From an uncultured Algibacter sp. (lineage in GTDB: Bacteria; Bacteroidota; Bacteroidia; Flavobacteriales; Flavobacteriaceae): 64,000 bases of DNA. Shown here piece after piece: positions 8,941-18,801 of the stretch. Position numbers and translations under genes: made by a program. The stretch lies in the NCBI RefSeq assembly GCF_947487575.1, contig NZ_CANKXG010000012.1:56869-120868 (forward strand), given 5' to 3'. The first letter of the stretch is position 1; every line of letters starts with the position of its first letter. Under the pieces are notes generated by a model. It made no database searches. It was not told where the DNA came from and saw nothing but the letters and a program-made list of their open reading frames with translations.

Positions 8941-9183
8941 TCAAGCATTTTCTGTATAAACTTGTCCTCTATGTGGTTTTAAAACATCTCTTATAGGTTT
9001 CATTTTGTTTTCATCAATCACCAAAAATGCAATGGTGTGTATATTACTTAAATTTTCAATTCCTGTAATGGTAATATTTAATTTTTCTAATTGGATGTAT
9101 TCTTTAAGGTGTATTTCGTGGTGTTCTGCAATTTTGCTGGCATCAGGACCATGAAAGTCCCAAATTAGTTTTAGTTTACGCAT
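8941..9183 (-). CDS. Small conserved-looking hypothetical protein (80 aa)
   Basis: An 80-residue protein starting MRKLKLIWDFHGPDASKIAE and ending KPHRGQVYTENA, with no signal peptide or membrane segment. The balanced composition and the WDFHGP and RDVLKPHRG stretches look like a genuine folded protein, and I believe similar small proteins occur in other flavobacteria. I cannot assign a family with confidence. It is divergent from the foldase operon at 9377 and convergent with DUF3820 across the palindromic element. Confidence 0.65.
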   Translation of the reverse strand: MRKLKLIWDFHGPDASKIAEHHEIHLKEYIQLEKLNITITGIENLSNIHTIAFLVIDENKMKPIRDVLKPHRGQVYTENA

Positions 9184-9321
9184 ATGTTTTGTTAACTATT
9201 TTCAGTGATTATGAGTGTTGTGAAATTTTGCTCAAATATAAAGTTAAAAGAATGAAATATAATTCGTTGTTTAAAGTATTGAGTATATAATAATTACTTT
9301 TTTTAATCGTTAGCAAAACAA

Positions 9322-9352
9322 CTTGTATTATACGTTTATATTATTATTTTTG
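9322..9352 (+). promoter_or_regulatory. Promoter of the foldase operon
   Basis: CTTG at 9322-9325, a 19-base spacer and TATTTTTG at 9345-9352 fit the Bacteroidetes TTTG-N19-21-TAnnTTTG promoter. The expected transcript start near 9358 gives a leader of about 18 nt to the ATG at 9377. Confidence 0.65.
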
Positions 9353-9376
9353 TAAGCGTTGAAAAAAAATTACTCT

Positions 9377-11329
9377 ATGATATTAAGATATTTATTTACT
9401 TTATTTTTAGCATTATTCATGCTAAATGTAGAGGCACAATCAGTTGATAACGATGTGCTTTTTACAATTGAAGGTAAACCTGTATATGCTTCAGAATTTC
9501 TGAGAGTTTATAACAAAAACCTAGATTTGGTTCAAGATGAGTCCCAAAAAGATGTTGACGAATATTTAAAGCTTTTTACTAACTATAAATTAAAGCTTGA
9601 AGAGGCTAAAACTTTGGGCTTACAAAATAAACCTTCCTATATAAGAGAACTTGCTAATTACAAAAAGCAATTAGCCAAAAATTATATAACAGATTCTAAG
9701 GTAACAGATAAATTAGTAGCAGAAGCCTATGAGCGTATGTTGTACGAGGTTAATGCAAATCATATTTTAATAAAAGTTGACGAAAATGCAAGCCCACAAG
9801 ATTCATTGGCGGCATATAATAAAATAACTAAATTAAAAGAGAGAGCTTTAAAAGAAGGTTTTGAAAAAGTAAGAGCAGAAGTACACAACGGACAATCCAT
9901 TTATGGTGAAAAGTTGGGGTATTTTGGAGGTTTTAAAATGGTTTATAAGTTTGAAAATGCAGCTTTTAATACGAATGTGGGCGGTATTTCAGAACCATTT
10001 AGAACACGTTTTGGTTATCATATAGTAAATATTTTAGACAAGCGAGAATCAAGAGGAGAGCGTACGGTTTCTCATATTATGGTTATGGAAAACAAAAAAG
10101 ATTCTTTAGCAGAAAAACCAGAAGTTAGAATTCAAGATATTTATAAAAAATTAAATCAAGGTGAAACTTTTGAAGCTTTAGCTAAACAATTTTCTGATGA
10201 TAAAAACTCTGCTTCAAAAGGCGGAAAGCTTAGAGCATTTTCTGGAGGGCAATTAAGAGCCAAAGAATTTGAAGATGTGGCTTTTGGTTTAAAAAATATT
10301 AACGATGTTTCTGAGCCTTTTAAAACCGATTTTGGATGGCACATTGTAAAGTTACATGAAATTACTCCTATACCTGGTTTTGAAGCTATTAAATCAGAAT
10401 TAGTAGAAAAAGTAAGACGCGATAGCCGTTCAAAACTAATTGATAAAGCCCTTACAAACAAGCTTAGGGTAAAATATAGTATTAGCGATACGCCTCCAAA
10501 TTTAGATTACTTTGTTTCTATTTTAAATGATGACTATTTTAAAAAAACTTGGAAGCTTCCAGCAGATTTTAATGGGCGTCAAGATTTAGTTAAAATAGGT
10601 GAGAAGCAATTTTCTTATAATGATTTTGGAGTCTATTTAACCAATACCCAGCGTGATAATTCTGGCAAGGAACCAATTAAATTATTAGTATCAAAAAAGT
10701 TTAATTTATTTTTAAATAAAAACTTGATTAAATATCAAGAAGACCATTTAGAAGAAGAAAACGAAGACTATGCATACATAGTTTCAGAGTACAGAGATGG
10801 TTTATTATTGTTTGATCTTATGGAAACAACAATATGGAACACAGCAAAAACCGATTCAACAGCTATACAGGCGTATTATGATAACCATAAAACAAATTAT
10901 ATGTTGCCAGAGCGTGTGGATGCTATTGTAGCGGTTTCAGCAAAACAAAAAACACTAAAAAAAGTATCTAAACTTTTAAGTAAAGAAATAGAGTTAGATG
11001 AAATAAAATCAATTGTGAACAGTGGTGTCAAAATTGATGTTATTTTTACAACAGGTATTATGGATGCTAAACACCAAGCGCTTCCAGATAATTTTGAATT
11101 TAAAAAAGGGCTTTCAGAAATTTATAAACATAACGATGCTTTTGTGTTGGTTAAAGTAAAAGAGGTATTGCCGCAAACACAAAAATCATTTGAAGACGCT
11201 AAAGGCAATGTTATAAGCGATTATCAAAATTATAAAGAAGAAAACTGGATTGAAAACTTAAAGGATAAATATAAAATAGCTTTGAATCAAGAAACATTAA
11301 AAGCTATTAAAACAAAACTTAAAAACTAA
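9377..11329 (+). CDS. Peptidylprolyl isomerase with two parvulin domains (PpiD/SurA-like)
   Basis: A periplasmic folding factor of about 650 residues. A signal peptide ends NVEAQ. A SurA_N-like helical segment precedes two parvulin (PpiC rotamase) domains, the first about residues 120-225 (ANHILIKV, FGYHIVNI) and the second about 230-340 (SHIMVM, GGKLRAFSGGQ, FGWHIVKLHE). A long helical C-terminal region follows. The TTG at 9359 would add six residues (MKKNYS), but the promoter position favours the ATG. The next gene starts two bases after the stop, and the operon holds three related foldases. The likely clients are outer-membrane or secreted proteins. Confidence 0.88.
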   Translation: MILRYLFTLFLALFMLNVEAQSVDNDVLFTIEGKPVYASEFLRVYNKNLDLVQDESQKDVDEYLKLFTNYKLKLEEAKTLGLQNKPSYIRELANYKKQLAKNYITDSKVTDKLVAEAYERMLYEVNANHILIKVDENASPQDSLAAYNKITKLKERALKEGFEKVRAEVHNGQSIYGEKLGYFGGFKMVYKFENAAFNTNVGGISEPFRTRFGYHIVNILDKRESRGERTVSHIMVMENKKDSLAEKPEVRIQDIYKKLNQGETFEALAKQFSDDKNSASKGGKLRAFSGGQLRAKEFEDVAFGLKNINDVSEPFKTDFGWHIVKLHEITPIPGFEAIKSELVEKVRRDSRSKLIDKALTNKLRVKYSISDTPPNLDYFVSILNDDYFKKTWKLPADFNGRQDLVKIGEKQFSYNDFGVYLTNTQRDNSGKEPIKLLVSKKFNLFLNKNLIKYQEDHLEEENEDYAYIVSEYRDGLLLFDLMETTIWNTAKTDSTAIQAYYDNHKTNYMLPERVDAIVAVSAKQKTLKKVSKLLSKEIELDEIKSIVNSGVKIDVIFTTGIMDAKHQALPDNFEFKKGLSEIYKHNDAFVLVKVKEVLPQTQKSFEDAKGNVISDYQNYKEENWIENLKDKYKIALNQETLKAIKTKLKN

Positions 11330-11331
11330 AG

Positions 11332-12183
11332 GTGCGCGTTAAAGTCATTTTATTATTATTACTAGTATTAGTAAGTTCTTGCGACTTATTAAAAAATTCG
11401 GATGAGCAAGAAGCAATAGCTAGAGTTAATAATAATTATCTTTATAAAGATGATATTAAAGGCTTGGTTTCAGAAGACGCATCAAAAGAAGATAGTACAC
11501 TTTTAATTAAAAATTTTATTAAGCGTTGGGCTACTCAGCAATTATTTGTTGATGGTGCTAAACTAAATTTAACAGAAGAAAAACAAGAAGCTTTTAATAG
11601 ATTGGTTGATCAATATAAAAATGATTTATATAGTAAGGCCTATATTGAAGCTTTAGTAAAGCGTAGCATAAATAGAGATGTTTCTTATCAAGAAGCAGAA
11701 TCATATTATAGTAATAATAAAGAAGTTTTTAAGTTGAACGAAGAACTTATTAAGTTTCGTTATATCCATGTTAACGAAAATATTATTGATTTTGAAAATA
11801 TAAAAAAGAAGCTAAAACGTTACAATAACGAAGATAAAAGGGCTTTAGATTCTATCTCAATTCAATTTAAATCTTACTCACTTAACGACTCTATTTGGAT
11901 TAAATTAAGTCAAGTAATTAAAAAAATTCCATCTGTAAATCCAGAAAACAGAAATCAACTGTTAAAAAAATCTAATTTTGTACAACTCAAAGATTCATTA
12001 GGAGTATATTTGATGCAAATTAATGATGTTTTAGTTAGAAATGACACGGCACCGTTAGAATATGTTAAGCCTACAATCGACCAAATAGTCATTAATAAAC
12101 GTAAGCTCGAATTTATTAGAGAATTAGAAAAAGATATCACAAAAGATGCGATTAAAAACAAACAATTTGAAATATACAATTAA
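11332..12183 (+). CDS. Foldase-like lipoprotein, SurA_N-type without a clear parvulin domain
   Basis: A 283-residue protein with a lipoprotein signal: a hydrophobic stretch then VLVSSC, lipidated cysteine about residue 17. It starts at GTG 11332, two bases after the upstream stop. The helical middle (NFIKRWATQQLFVDGAKLNL and onward) resembles the chaperone part of SurA/PpiD proteins. The canonical parvulin signatures (HI at the first strand, GG-L, GYHI) are not visible, so catalysis is unlikely. It probably acts as a membrane-anchored holdase beside its two parvulin neighbours. The next gene overlaps its end by 38 bases, which points to translational coupling. Confidence 0.75.
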   Translation: MRVKVILLLLLVLVSSCDLLKNSDEQEAIARVNNNYLYKDDIKGLVSEDASKEDSTLLIKNFIKRWATQQLFVDGAKLNLTEEKQEAFNRLVDQYKNDLYSKAYIEALVKRSINRDVSYQEAESYYSNNKEVFKLNEELIKFRYIHVNENIIDFENIKKKLKRYNNEDKRALDSISIQFKSYSLNDSIWIKLSQVIKKIPSVNPENRNQLLKKSNFVQLKDSLGVYLMQINDVLVRNDTAPLEYVKPTIDQIVINKRKLEFIRELEKDITKDAIKNKQFEIYN

Positions 12184-13603
12184 CCTTAAACACATAATTA
12201 TTTTATGTGTAGTCTTGTTAGCAGTAAATACTATTGGCGCCCAAGAAATTATTGAAGATGAAGTTAAGAAGGAAGAGGTTATTAAAAAAGTAGATTCTGT
12301 TGATACATCAAATGCCTTTAAAGTTGATGGTGTTGCTGCTGTAGTTGGAGATTTTATAGTTTTAGAATCAGATATTCAAAAAGAAAAGGATCAAATAAAA
12401 GCAAGCGGAGGTTCCATTGAAGGTGTTGAAGATTGTGAGTTATTCGGTTTGATGTTAGAAAGAAAACTCTATGCACATCATGCTATTCAAGATAGTCTAC
12501 CTGTTTCAGATGCTGAGGTAAGAAAAAATGTTGATTATCAAATTCAACAGTTTTTACAACAAACAAATGGGTCTATGAAGCGTCTTTTAGAGTTTTATAA
12601 TAAAGACGATGAGCAAAGTTTTAGAGATGAAATGTTTGAGATAAATAAATCAAACTTATTAGCTCAGAGAATGCAAGCTAAAATTGTTGAAGAAGTTGAA
12701 ATTACACCAGAAGAGGTTAGAGCTTTTTTCAATAAAATACCAGAGGATGAACGACCAAATTTTGGTACAGAGCTTAAAGTTGCACAAATCGTGGCTGAAC
12801 CTAAAGTTTCTGATGAAGAAAATCAAAAAATCATTAACCGTTTAAAACAATTTAAAGCAGATATTATTGAAAAAGGAGCAAGTTTCCGTTCTAAAGCTGT
12901 TTTATATTCGCAAGACCCTGGCTCTGCAAGTAGAGGAGGTAAATATACGCTTAACAAAAAGCAACCAAAAATGGTTAAAGAGTTTAGGCAAGTAGCGTTT
13001 GCATTACAAGAAGGCGAAGTTTCTGAGCCATTCAAAACGGAATATGGTTATCATATTATTACCTTAGAAAAAATTAGAGGGCAAGAATATGATGTTGCCC
13101 ATATTTTATTAACCCCTCAAGTGTCTAGTGAAGCTATTCAAGAAGCTAAGGAGCGTCTTGAAAAAGTTAGAGAGCGCATTGTTGCTGGTGATATTTCTTT
13201 TGCTGATGCAGCAAGAGAAGTTAGTGATGAAAAAGAGACTAGAAGTGATGGTGGTCAATTGATAAACCCAACAACACAAGATTATAATTTTGAGTTAACA
13301 AGAATGGATCCAGAATTATATGCTCAAATTCAAAACTTAAAAGATGAAGAAGTGAGTTTGGTATTAAGGGAAGAAGATAGAACTGGTGGGCAAAAATTTA
13401 AACTCCTAACGGTTACTGATAGAATTGATGAACACCAAGCTGATTATGCACGTGATTATTTGAAAATTAAAGGTTTAGCATTAGAAGAAAAGAAAATTAG
13501 AGCTATTGAAAAGTGGCAAGATGAAAAAATTATTGATACCTATGTTAAAATAAGTAAAGAACATAAAGGATGTGATTTTTCTGGAAACTGGTTAAAAAAA
13601 TAG
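12146..13603 (+). CDS. SurA-like peptidylprolyl isomerase
   Basis: A 485-residue periplasmic chaperone/isomerase. Residues 1-33 form a signal peptide ending NTIGAQ. A SurA_N domain (VAAVVGDFIVLESDI) is followed by two parvulin domains, about residues 205-310 (LKVAQIVAEP, GGKYTLNKKQP, YGYHIITLEK) and 315-420 (VAHILLTPQ, SDGGQL). By family it assists outer-membrane beta-barrel folding. The start at 12146 lies 38 bases inside the preceding lipoprotein gene. The MoxR gene follows five bases after its stop. Confidence 0.9.
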   Translation: MRLKTNNLKYTINLKHIIILCVVLLAVNTIGAQEIIEDEVKKEEVIKKVDSVDTSNAFKVDGVAAVVGDFIVLESDIQKEKDQIKASGGSIEGVEDCELFGLMLERKLYAHHAIQDSLPVSDAEVRKNVDYQIQQFLQQTNGSMKRLLEFYNKDDEQSFRDEMFEINKSNLLAQRMQAKIVEEVEITPEEVRAFFNKIPEDERPNFGTELKVAQIVAEPKVSDEENQKIINRLKQFKADIIEKGASFRSKAVLYSQDPGSASRGGKYTLNKKQPKMVKEFRQVAFALQEGEVSEPFKTEYGYHIITLEKIRGQEYDVAHILLTPQVSSEAIQEAKERLEKVRERIVAGDISFADAAREVSDEKETRSDGGQLINPTTQDYNFELTRMDPELYAQIQNLKDEEVSLVLREEDRTGGQKFKLLTVTDRIDEHQADYARDYLKIKGLALEEKKIRAIEKWQDEKIIDTYVKISKEHKGCDFSGNWLKK

Positions 13604-13608
13604 TTAAT

Positions 13609-14562
13609 ATGTCTGATGTCGCTGCAATAGAGGAATTTGTAAAAAAATTTAAAGATTTAAAAACAGAAATTTCCAAAGTCATAATTGGACAGGACGAAGT
13701 AGTTACTCAAATTCTTATTTCAATTTTCTCTGGAGGGCATTCATTATTAATTGGTGTCCCAGGTTTAGCAAAAACATTAATGGTAAATACCATTGCTCAA
13801 GCATTAGGCTTAGATTTTAAACGTATTCAGTTTACTCCAGATTTAATGCCTAGTGATATTTTAGGAAGTGAGATTTTAGATGAAGACCGTCATTTTAAAT
13901 TTATAAAAGGCCCAATTTTTGCAAACATCATTTTAGCAGACGAGATTAATAGAACACCGCCGAAAACACAAGCCGCTTTGCTAGAAGCTATGCAAGAACG
14001 CTCTGTTACTGTAGCTGGTCATCATTACAATTTAGATTTACCATATTTTGTTTTAGCAACGCAAAATCCAATAGAACAAGAAGGAACATATCCTTTGCCA
14101 GAAGCACAACTGGATCGTTTCATGTTTGCTATTAATTTGGATTACCCAACTTACGAGGAAGAAGTACAAGTTGTAAAAGCAACAACTTCAGATATTAAAG
14201 TTAAAGTAAATGCTTTATTTTCTGCTCAGCATATTGTAGATTTTCAACATTTAATTCGCCGTATACCTGTGGCGGATAATGTTATTGAATATGCGGTTTC
14301 TATGGTGGGGAAAACAAGACCAAATTCAGAAGCAGCTCCAGATTTAGTAAAAACTTATTTAGATTGGGGTGCAGGCCCTAGAGCATCGCAAAATTTAATA
14401 TTAGCAGCAAAAACTCATGCTGCAATACATGGTAAATTTTCTCCTGATATTGAAAACGTTCAAGCCGTAGCTCAAAGTATATTACGTCATAGAATCATTA
14501 AAAATTATAAAGCAGAAGCAGAAGGCGTTTCAGAAGCGCAGATTATTAAGAGTTTATTTTAA
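13609..14562 (+). CDS. MoxR family AAA+ ATPase
   Basis: A 317-residue cytoplasmic AAA+ ATPase. Walker A is GVPGLAKT (about 49-56), Walker B is ILADEIN, the MoxR-typical EAMQERSVT follows, and the sensor region is ATQNPIEQEGTYPLPEAQ. MoxR proteins act as chaperones for VWA- or DUF58-containing partners or cofactor enzymes. Those partner genes do not follow here; the next gene is an acyltransferase. It is five bases after the SurA-like gene and likely in the same transcript. Confidence 0.93.
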   Translation: MSDVAAIEEFVKKFKDLKTEISKVIIGQDEVVTQILISIFSGGHSLLIGVPGLAKTLMVNTIAQALGLDFKRIQFTPDLMPSDILGSEILDEDRHFKFIKGPIFANIILADEINRTPPKTQAALLEAMQERSVTVAGHHYNLDLPYFVLATQNPIEQEGTYPLPEAQLDRFMFAINLDYPTYEEEVQVVKATTSDIKVKVNALFSAQHIVDFQHLIRRIPVADNVIEYAVSMVGKTRPNSEAAPDLVKTYLDWGAGPRASQNLILAAKTHAAIHGKFSPDIENVQAVAQSILRHRIIKNYKAEAEGVSEAQIIKSLF

Positions 14563-14586
14563 ATTAGTTACATTGAACGGGCTTCG

Positions 14587-15726
14587 ATGTATATAGATTA
14601 TAAAAATAGAATCTTTGGATTAGATGTTCTTCGAGCAATTGCTATCCTAATGGTTTTATTTTCACATTCAACGCTTTTATTATTTCCTAATCAACAACAT
14701 TTATTAATTACCATAATTCAATTTTTTGGAACTATTGGTGTCGATTTATTTTTTGTACTAAGTGGATACCTCATTGGAACAATTATTTTAAAGCAACTAC
14801 AAAAAGGAAAGACTAAATTTAAAGATTTTTGTTATTTCTGGATGCGTCGTTGGTTTAGAACTTTACCAAATTATTTTTTAATTCTTTCACTAAATATCCT
14901 GGCGTTATATGTCTTGAAAGGAAAAATTATAAATGAAGTAATTACTTATTTTGGATTTTTACAAAATTTTAATAGCCCACATCCTAATTTTTTTACCGAA
15001 GCATGGAGTTTATCTATTGAGGAGTATGCTTATATAATTGGCCCTTTACTTTTGTTTATTTTGGTTTCTTATTTTAAAAAAACATCCAAAAACCAATTGT
15101 TTTTAATTACAGTTTTAGGTATTATAATTTTAGTGACTTGCTTGAGGTTTAATTTTCATTTAAGTAATAAAATACAATCAATGCATGAATGGAGTCAGGA
15201 GATAAGAAAAGTGGTTATATATAGAATTGATAGTATATACTACGGTTTTTTGGCGGCATTCTTAATTTATAATTTCAATAGTTTTGTAAAGCAATTTGAA
15301 CGCCGTTTTTTTTGGATTGGATTAGTCCTTTTTTTGGGAATTCATATTTTGATTTTTGGATTTGATTTACAGCCAGAACATGCAACACTTTTTTTCAATA
15401 TATTTTATTTACCACTTTTATCCATTAGCTTGTTGTTGCTGTTTCCAGTATTTGTTAATTGGGACCAATCGAATAGATTTAAATCTCAAATTACCCAAAT
15501 AAGTATTTTGTCATACGGTTTGTATCTTGTTAATTACTCTTTAATATTACTTACAATGCAACATTTTATAAATATTGAGGTGCAATCTGTATTTATAAAA
15601 ATAATTTTATTGGCTGTTTACTGGCTTTCTTCCTTTGCCCTAGCTTTTTTACTATACAGGTTTTTTGAAAAACCAATGACCGATTTAAGAGATTTGAAGT
15701 CTATAAGAAGGTATTTTTGTGATTAG
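14587..15726 (+). CDS. Acyltransferase 3 family membrane protein (OafA/YrhL-like)
   Basis: A 379-residue protein with about ten hydrophobic segments. The N-terminus FGLDVLRAIAILMVLFSHST carries the Acyltransferase_3 signature, with catalytic H26. TIGVDLFFVLSGYLIG and AWSLSIEEY are also diagnostic. Such enzymes O-acylate sugars of lipopolysaccharide, peptidoglycan or exopolysaccharide, moving the acyl group across the inner membrane. It sits between moxR and acnB, unrelated to both, and may be a later insertion. The target is unknown. Confidence 0.88.
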   Translation: MYIDYKNRIFGLDVLRAIAILMVLFSHSTLLLFPNQQHLLITIIQFFGTIGVDLFFVLSGYLIGTIILKQLQKGKTKFKDFCYFWMRRWFRTLPNYFLILSLNILALYVLKGKIINEVITYFGFLQNFNSPHPNFFTEAWSLSIEEYAYIIGPLLLFILVSYFKKTSKNQLFLITVLGIIILVTCLRFNFHLSNKIQSMHEWSQEIRKVVIYRIDSIYYGFLAAFLIYNFNSFVKQFERRFFWIGLVLFLGIHILIFGFDLQPEHATLFFNIFYLPLLSISLLLLFPVFVNWDQSNRFKSQITQISILSYGLYLVNYSLILLTMQHFINIEVQSVFIKIILLAVYWLSSFALAFLLYRFFEKPMTDLRDLKSIRRYFCD

Positions 15727-15862
15727 CTTAAATAATAATCAATTTTATTAGTAAAATAGTAGTAAAACCATAATCAATCAAATTAATAATATCACTATAA
15801 TAAATAACTATAATTACTTGTTGTATTCTAGTGTTTCTTTTTAAAACTTTGCTTTAATTCAT

Positions 15863-15870
15863 TAAGTTTG
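15863..15870 (+). promoter_or_regulatory. -7 box upstream of acnB
   Basis: TAAGTTTG matches TAnnTTTG. It lies 76 bases before the acnB ATG, which would give a leader of about 70 nt. No good -33 element is visible. Confidence 0.4.
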
Positions 15871-15946
15871 TAGAACTAAAAAATAATTAACTATTTGGCT
15901 TAGATTTAATAATTGAGGCCAATTTAATACTGAAAAAACTTCTTTT

Positions 15947-18721
15947 ATGAGTATTTATAAAGATTACATCAAGGAGATTGAAAAACGAAGAGGTCAAGGA
16001 CTTCATCCTAAGCCAATTGATGGTGCCGAATTACTAAGCGCAATCATTACCCAAATTAAAGATTTAGATAACGAATATAGAGAGGATTCTCTTAACTTTT
16101 TTATCTACAATGTTTTACCAGGGACCACGAGTGCTGCTGGTGTAAAAGCTAAGTTTTTAAAAGAAATTATTTTAGGAGAGTCAATTGTTAAAGAAATTAC
16201 ACCTGCATTTGCTTTCGAGCAGTTATCACACATGAAAGGTGGACCTTCGGTTGAGGTGTTATTAGATTTAGCTTTAGGCAGCGATACTGCTATCGCTGAG
16301 GAAGCGGCCAAAGTTTTAAAAACTCAAGTTTTCTTGTACGAAGCTGATACAGACCGTTTAGAAAACGCTTTGAATTCAGGAAGTGCAATTGCAAAAGATA
16401 TTATCGAAAGTTATGCAAAAGCTGAATTCTTTACTAAACTACCAGAAATAGACGAAGAAATTGAAGTCGTAACTTATATTGCCGGAGTTGGTGATATTTC
16501 TACCGATTTATTATCTCCAGGAGGAGATGCGCACTCGCGTTCAGATAGAGAATTACACGGGCAATGTATTTTTGAGCATAATAAAGACATGCAAAAAGAA
16601 GTGTTAGCTTTAAAAGCTCAGCACCCAGATAAACGTGTGATGCTTATTGCAGAAAAAGGAACCATGGGCGTTGGTTCTTCAAGAATGTCTGGTGTAAATA
16701 ATGTAGCTTTATGGACAGGTATTTCGTCTAGTCCTTACGTGCCATTTATTAATATTGCTCCAGTAATTGCTGGTACAAATGGTATTGCTCCAATTTTTTT
16801 AACTACGGTTGGCGTAACTGGTGGTATTGGTTTAGACCTGAAAAACTGGGTAATTCAAAAAGATGCAGATGGAAAAACAATTCGTGATAAAGACGGAGAA
16901 CCAGTATTAAAAGAAACCTACTCTGTAGCAACAGGAACGGTACTTACAATTAACACAAAAGAGAAAAAATTATATAACGGAGATACAGAATTAAAAGACA
17001 TTTCTGCGGCATTTACACCACAGAAAATGGAGTTCATGAAAGCGGGCGGTTCTTACGCTGTTGTTTTCGGTAAAAAATTACAAACATTTGCAGCTAAAAC
17101 TTTAGGTATCGAAGCACCTCAAGTATATGCGCCTTCAAAAGAAGTATCTATTGAAGGACAAGGTTTAACAGCTGTGGAAAAAATATTTAATAAGAATGCA
17201 GTAGGAACTTCTGGAGCAACCTTACATGCAGGTTCTTACGTTCGTGCAGAAGTAAATATTGTAGGGTCTCAGGATACTACAGGATTAATGACTTCTCAAG
17301 AATTAGAGATGATGGCTGCAACAGTTATTTCTCCAATTGTAGACGGTGCGTACCAATCAGGTTGTCATACAGCATCAGTTTGGGATGATAAATCTAAAGC
17401 TAATATTCCAAGATTAATGAGCTTTATGAACGACTTTGGTTTAATTACTGGTCGTGATCCAAAAGGAAAATACTTCCCAATGACCGATGTTATTCATAAA
17501 GTGCTTAACGATATTACGGTGGGTGATTGGGACATCATTATTGGTGGAGATTCTCATACACGTATGTCTAAAGGTGTTGCTTTCGGAGCAGATTCAGGAA
17601 CCGTTGCTTTAGCATTAGCTACAGGCGAGGCTTCTATGCCAATTCCAGAATCGGTTAAAGTAACTTTTAAAGGACAAATGAAATCGTATATGGATTTCCG
17701 TGATGTTGTTCATGCAACGCAATCTCAAATGTTAAAGCAATTTGGCGGTGAAAACGTATTCCAAGGACGTGTAATCGAGGTTCATATTGGAACTTTAACT
17801 TCAGACGAAGCTTTCACATTTACAGATTGGACGGCAGAGATGAAAGCAAAAGCATCTATCTGTATTTCTGAAGATGATACCTTAATCGAATCTTTAGAAA
17901 TTGCAAAAGGTCGTATCCAAATCATGATTGAAAAAGGTATGGACAATGCAAAACAAGTGCTTCAAGGTCTTGTTGATAAAGCAGAAACTAGAATTACGGA
18001 GCTTAAAACCGGAATTAAACCATCGTTAAGACCAGATTCAAACGCAAAGTATTATGCTGAAGTTATTATTGATTTAGATGAAATTGCTGAACCAATGATT
18101 GCAGATCCAGATGTAAATAACGAAGATGTTTCTAAACGTTACACGCATGATAACATTAGGCCATTATCTTACTACGGCGGCACTAAAAAAGTAGATTTAG
18201 GATTCGTAGGATCTTGTATGGTACATAAAGGCGATATGAAAATATTGGCTCAAATGTTAAAGAATGTTGAAGCACAACAAGGTAAGGTAGAATTTAAAGC
18301 GCCATTAGTTGTTGCACCTCCAACATATAATATTGTAGACGAGTTAAAAGAAGAAGGCGATTGGGAAGTACTTCAAAAGTACTCAGGATTTGAATTTGAC
18401 GATAGCGCACCAAAAGGATTAGCACGTACCAAATACGAAAACATGCTGTACTTAGAGCGTCCAGGTTGTAACTTATGTATGGGTAACCAAGAAAAAGCGG
18501 AACCAGGCGATACGGTTATGGCAACATCAACACGTTTGTTCCAAGGTAGAGTTGTAAAAGATTCTGGCGAGAAAAAAGGAGAATCATTATTATCATCTAC
18601 ACCAGTGGTTGTATTATCTACAATTTTGGGTAGAACACCAACTATGGCGGAATATGAAGCTGCTGTCGATGGCATTGTTTTAACTAAGTTTAAGCCTTCG
18701 CAAAAGCAATTAGTAAGATAG
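15947..18721 (+). CDS. acnB: Aconitate hydratase B (bifunctional aconitase/2-methylisocitrate dehydratase)
   Basis: A 924-residue [4Fe-4S] enzyme of the TCA cycle that interconverts citrate and isocitrate. The AcnB order is seen: an N-terminal HEAT-like domain, the swivel domain (MGVGSSRMSGVNN), then the aconitase core. The cluster cysteines lie in LGFVGSCMVHKG and PGCNLCMGNQ near the C-terminus. It is longer than the about 865 residues of the E. coli enzyme, through inserts such as the 320-350 region (KDGEPVLKETYSV). A second, different aconitase follows 330 bases downstream. A terminator lies immediately after the stop. Confidence 0.96.
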   Translation: MSIYKDYIKEIEKRRGQGLHPKPIDGAELLSAIITQIKDLDNEYREDSLNFFIYNVLPGTTSAAGVKAKFLKEIILGESIVKEITPAFAFEQLSHMKGGPSVEVLLDLALGSDTAIAEEAAKVLKTQVFLYEADTDRLENALNSGSAIAKDIIESYAKAEFFTKLPEIDEEIEVVTYIAGVGDISTDLLSPGGDAHSRSDRELHGQCIFEHNKDMQKEVLALKAQHPDKRVMLIAEKGTMGVGSSRMSGVNNVALWTGISSSPYVPFINIAPVIAGTNGIAPIFLTTVGVTGGIGLDLKNWVIQKDADGKTIRDKDGEPVLKETYSVATGTVLTINTKEKKLYNGDTELKDISAAFTPQKMEFMKAGGSYAVVFGKKLQTFAAKTLGIEAPQVYAPSKEVSIEGQGLTAVEKIFNKNAVGTSGATLHAGSYVRAEVNIVGSQDTTGLMTSQELEMMAATVISPIVDGAYQSGCHTASVWDDKSKANIPRLMSFMNDFGLITGRDPKGKYFPMTDVIHKVLNDITVGDWDIIIGGDSHTRMSKGVAFGADSGTVALALATGEASMPIPESVKVTFKGQMKSYMDFRDVVHATQSQMLKQFGGENVFQGRVIEVHIGTLTSDEAFTFTDWTAEMKAKASICISEDDTLIESLEIAKGRIQIMIEKGMDNAKQVLQGLVDKAETRITELKTGIKPSLRPDSNAKYYAEVIIDLDEIAEPMIADPDVNNEDVSKRYTHDNIRPLSYYGGTKKVDLGFVGSCMVHKGDMKILAQMLKNVEAQQGKVEFKAPLVVAPPTYNIVDELKEEGDWEVLQKYSGFEFDDSAPKGLARTKYENMLYLERPGCNLCMGNQEKAEPGDTVMATSTRLFQGRVVKDSGEKKGESLLSSTPVVVLSTILGRTPTMAEYEAAVDGIVLTKFKPSQKQLVR

Positions 18722-18742
18722 TCATCAGATTTTTAATAATTT

Positions 18743-18776
18743 AAAATCCTGAGTCTAAGACTTGGGATTTTTTTTT
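18743..18776 (+). terminator. Rho-independent terminator after acnB
   Basis: Stem AAAATCC-t-GAGTC / GACTT-g-GGATTTT with a TAA loop, followed by a T run (18767-18776 region). It lies 22 bases after the acnB stop. Confidence 0.8.
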
Positions 18777-18801
18777 GCACTTTTATTTAATACAATTCTT
18801 T

